From assembly GCA_011526565.1 (NCBI GenBank), contig WYBL01000086.1, forward strand, positions 86,219-150,218: a stretch of 64,000 nucleotides of DNA. Direction: 5' to 3'. Positions 62,516 to 64,000 of this stretch are shown piece by piece. Source of the stretch: Acidobacteriota bacterium (lineage in GTDB: Bacteria; Acidobacteriota; Vicinamibacteria; Fen-336). A program made the translations under genes and the position numbers. The notes below the pieces were generated by a model. It searched no databases. It saw only the letters and a program-made list of their open reading frames with translations, and had not been told where the DNA came from. How positions within the stretch are numbered: position 1 is the stretch's first letter; each line of letters begins with the position of its first letter.

Positions 62516-63847
62516 TCAATAGCGGAATTCCCCATTAAATACGGGGTTATGCGCTCTCACCATGACTCGCGGGGGGCACTTCTGACAGACTACGAATCTG
62601 TAGGTTGGCGGTTCGATTCCGTCGGGGCGCACCACCTCAAACCCTTCAACCGGAAGCACTTGCGCCGCCGCTCCCTGCGGTAGCCCTGCCCGCGCAAGGG
62701 CAGTTGCTACCACTTTGCTACCACTCGGTTCGGAAACGCCCTGGAGATCGTCTTCTCCGTCGAGCCGATCCACGGCCCCCGGCGACTTCTTGCGGAGCCA
62801 GCGGCCGTAGGTGCCGACCGTCAGCTCGATCGAGGCGTGGCCGAGCTGCTCCTGGACGTAGGCCGGGCTCGCCCCGTCCGCCAGCAGGCGGCTCGCGTAG
62901 GTGTGGCGCAGGCAGTGAACGTGCAGGTAGGGCGGGAGCCCCGCGGCCTTCGTCGCCCGCTTGAACGCCTTCGCGACGTTGGCGTGATCGTAGGGGGTGC
63001 CGGCGGCCGAGGCGAAGACCCACTCCGGCCGCGGCGCCCCGGCCTTGAGGGCCTGGGCCTTCGACTGGCGGTCCACTTCGCCCAGCACGTCGGCGAGCCG
63101 GGAGGAAACGTCCACGCTCCGGCCGTGCCCGCTCTTGGGCGTGTCGATGACGCCGCGGATCGATCGCGCGCGAACGACCCGGATCTCGCGCCCGACCAGG
63201 TCAACGTCGTCCCACTTCAGCGCGAGCGCCTCGCCGAGCCGCATCCCGGTTCGGGCCAGCAGGAGGAACAGCGGGTAGAAGTGCGAGTCCTTTTCGAGCG
63301 CCGCCCGCAGGAAGGCGCCCTCCTGCTCGGCGTCGAGCGCCTTGATGTCCTCCTGTCGCGCGGCCCGCGACCGCACGAGCCGCAGCACGCGGCCGAGGCC
63401 GCGCGAAGGATTGTCGATCAGCAGGCCGTCCTCGACGGCCGCCGACAGCATGGCGCGCAGCGTCGCGTGGATCAGCCGCACGGAATCGACAGACAGCCCC
63501 GACGCGAGCTTGCCGGAGAGGAACGCCTTGAGGGTGCCGCGGTGGAGCTGCCGCACGCGCACGGGGCCGAGCGCGGGCCGGATGTGGTTGCGGAGCTTCT
63601 CGCGGTAGCCCTCCAGCGAGCGCGGCTTGAGCGTCGGCGCGATCAGCTCGAGCCAGCGGTCGGCGTAGGCGTCGAGCGTCAGGTTCGGATCCACGAGCGG
63701 CCGGGCCGCCTGGCGGGACTCGTGGACGGCCTTGGAGAGTTGCTCGTCTGCCTCCTTGCGGGTGTCGCACGTCACCCAGCGGCGCACGCCCAGGGCGTCC
63801 CGGTAGTCGACGACGTACCGGCCGCGCCGCTTGCGGATGCAGGCCAA
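62516..63847 (-). CDS. tyrosine integrase of element 2, C-terminus running across attR
   Basis: The 443-residue integrase has an N-terminal SAM-like arm part (RKRRGRYVVDYRDALGVRRWV), core-binding domain and catalytic residues Arg in ARTGMRLGEALALKW, Lys/His in HCLRHTYAS, LGHASIELT and Tyr in VGTYGRW. TTG 63847 is the start. The last 40 or so codons are read through attR and then 69 nt of element 1 (VRPDGIEPPTYRF is the antisense of the tRNA end). Thus the present C-terminus depends on the neighbouring element. Confidence 0.9.
   Translation of the reverse strand: MACIRKRRGRYVVDYRDALGVRRWVTCDTRKEADEQLSKAVHESRQAARPLVDPNLTLDAYADRWLELIAPTLKPRSLEGYREKLRNHIRPALGPVRVRQLHRGTLKAFLSGKLASGLSVDSVRLIHATLRAMLSAAVEDGLLIDNPSRGLGRVLRLVRSRAARQEDIKALDAEQEGAFLRAALEKDSHFYPLFLLLARTGMRLGEALALKWDDVDLVGREIRVVRARSIRGVIDTPKSGHGRSVDVSSRLADVLGEVDRQSKAQALKAGAPRPEWVFASAAGTPYDHANVAKAFKRATKAAGLPPYLHVHCLRHTYASRLLADGASPAYVQEQLGHASIELTVGTYGRWLRKKSPGAVDRLDGEDDLQGVSEPSGSKVVATALARAGLPQGAAAQVLPVEGFEVVRPDGIEPPTYRFVVCQKCPPRVMVRAHNPVFNGEFRY
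62585..62634 (+). repeat. right attachment site (attR), 50-bp copy of the tRNA-Arg 3' end
   Basis: An exact copy of 53254-53303, from the anticodon stem to CCA. It lacks the tRNA's 5' half, so it is not a functional tRNA. Beyond it a second integrase gene begins on the minus strand and reads through the repeat, showing that another element abuts here. Confidence 0.93.
62704..62724 (+). repeat. candidate arm sites of integrase 2 (two TTGCTACCAC repeats)
   Basis: TTGCTACCAC at 62704-62713 and 62715-62724 with an 11-bp period lie 70 nt inside element 2, within the 3' coding part of its integrase (GTGGTAGCAA on the minus strand). The arrangement mirrors the TGGTGAGGAA pair of element 1. Confidence 0.6.
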
Positions 63848-63850
63848 GAG

Positions 63851-64000
63851 CTACACGACCTTTCGCAGCCGCCGGCCTGGCGTCGCGGGTGTCTCGCTCG
63901 CGGCGATGAAGGCCCTCAGGGTCGACTCGCGAACGCGCTTGTACTTGCCGATGGTCACAACGGGGAGCAATCCTTCGCGGGCGAGATCATAGGCCCGGTC
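63851..64000 (-). CDS. excisionase-like HTH protein of element 2, 5' end outside window
   Basis: The visible 49 C-terminal codons read AYDLAREGLLPVVTIGKYKR, then VRESTLRAFIAASE, typical of MerR/HTH_17 excisionase-like DNA-binding domains, and end in a basic tail (GRRLRKVV). It stops 3 nt before the integrase-2 start, the usual xis-int order. The N-terminal helix is beyond the window. Confidence 0.75.
   Translation of the reverse strand, partial: DRAYDLAREGLLPVVTIGKYKRVRESTLRAFIAASETPATPGRRLRKVV

Larger units (their letters stand above)
53304..62634. mobile_element. 9.3-kb integrated element in tRNA-Arg (phage-satellite-like)
   Basis: Bounded by 50-bp att repeats, it contains an integrase at the right end (61104-62444) and eleven further genes all on the minus strand: hypothetical, AlpA-type regulator, two small proteins, RecA-like ATPase, hypothetical, coiled-coil, S49 protease, two small proteins, zinc ribbons. 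Only a head-protease and a terminase-small-subunit-like gene recall virion assembly; major capsid, portal, large terminase and tail genes are absent. The gene set is compatible with a phage satellite or a decayed prophage. Tandem 10-bp repeats near both ends look like integrase arm sites. Confidence 0.85.
62635..64000. mobile_element. second integrative element in tandem at tRNA-Arg (left part only)
   Basis: Directly after attR lies a different tyrosine integrase and the tail of an excisionase-like gene, in the same orientation and order as in element 1. Its own far att site should be a third copy of the 50-bp repeat beyond the window. The two elements are unrelated in integrase sequence but share an integration site. 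Confidence 0.75.

Noticed and set aside
53304..62584. A defence island or toxin-antitoxin pair within the element
   Set aside because: No restriction, CBASS, retron, TIR, Abi or toxin motif was recognisable in its proteins; the gene list fits a satellite or prophage remnant better.
62585..62634. A second tRNA-Arg gene
   Set aside because: Only the 3' 50 nt are present; acceptor 5' strand and D arm are missing. It is attR.

Overview
The window is uniformly GC-rich DNA with tightly packed genes, many 1-4 nt start/stop overlaps and frequent GTG or TTG starts. The gene set suggests a soil- or sediment-type bacterium of the Acidobacteriota or a similarly GC-rich neighbouring phylum. It includes an MglA-type GTPase, a GldA/GldF/GldG-type ABC operon, EutN/CcmL shell proteins, a MoxR-DUF58-TgpA operon and POT and OPT peptide transporters. 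No rRNA or ribosomal-protein genes are present to fix the taxonomy, so this is an inference.

Region 1-53.2 kb is chromosomal backbone. In order it holds: a truncated SGNH-hydrolase lipoprotein, a YkgJ Fe/Zn-cluster protein and a hotdog thioesterase; an OPT transporter, FabH and UspA; a compact bacterial microcompartment (BMC) locus at 5.6-7.8 kb (class II aldolase, one BMC-H shell protein, three tandem BMC-P pentamer proteins and a small Cys-rich protein); DNA polymerase IV; an MglA-like GTPase with a very long Pro-rich tail; a cyclophilin and a CoA-transferase; a four-gene Gld-type ABC operon on the minus strand; a histidine kinase and lipoprotein; an S23-type four-helix-bundle gene embedded in hairpins; LarB overlapping a HAD phosphatase; a processive GT2 glycosyltransferase behind a structured leader; a metal-efflux and redox cluster; a polyamine operon (putrescine aminotransferase, PotA, PotB, an unrelated membrane protein, and a PotC-PotD fusion); two MFS carriers; the MoxR/DUF58/transglutaminase operon; phosphofructokinase; a VOC protein with a histone-like tail; a REC-GAF-GGDEF protein; and a MacA/ATPase/two-permease efflux operon followed by a Yip1-domain protein.

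Region 53.2-64 kb is mobile DNA in a tRNA-Arg(ACG) gene. The last 50 bp of the tRNA are repeated exactly at 62585-62634 and bound a 9.3-kb element. Its genes all read on the minus strand: a P4-type integrase, a short hypothetical, an AlpA-like regulator, a RecA-like replication ATPase, a coiled-coil protein, an S49 prohead-protease-like protein with an internal duplication, a terminase-small-subunit-like protein and zinc-ribbon proteins. Major capsid, portal, large terminase and tail genes are absent, so the element looks like a phage satellite or a decayed prophage. A second integrase and the end of an excisionase-like gene begin immediately beyond the right repeat, indicating a tandem insertion of a second element that leaves the window.

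The most unusual items are the tandem tRNA-Arg elements with matching 11-bp-period arm-site repeats, the minimal BMC locus with no visible dehydrogenase, the Pro/acidic-tailed GTPase, the PotC-PotD fusion, and the hairpin-flanked S23 gene whose ribosome-binding site lies inside a 13-bp stem.
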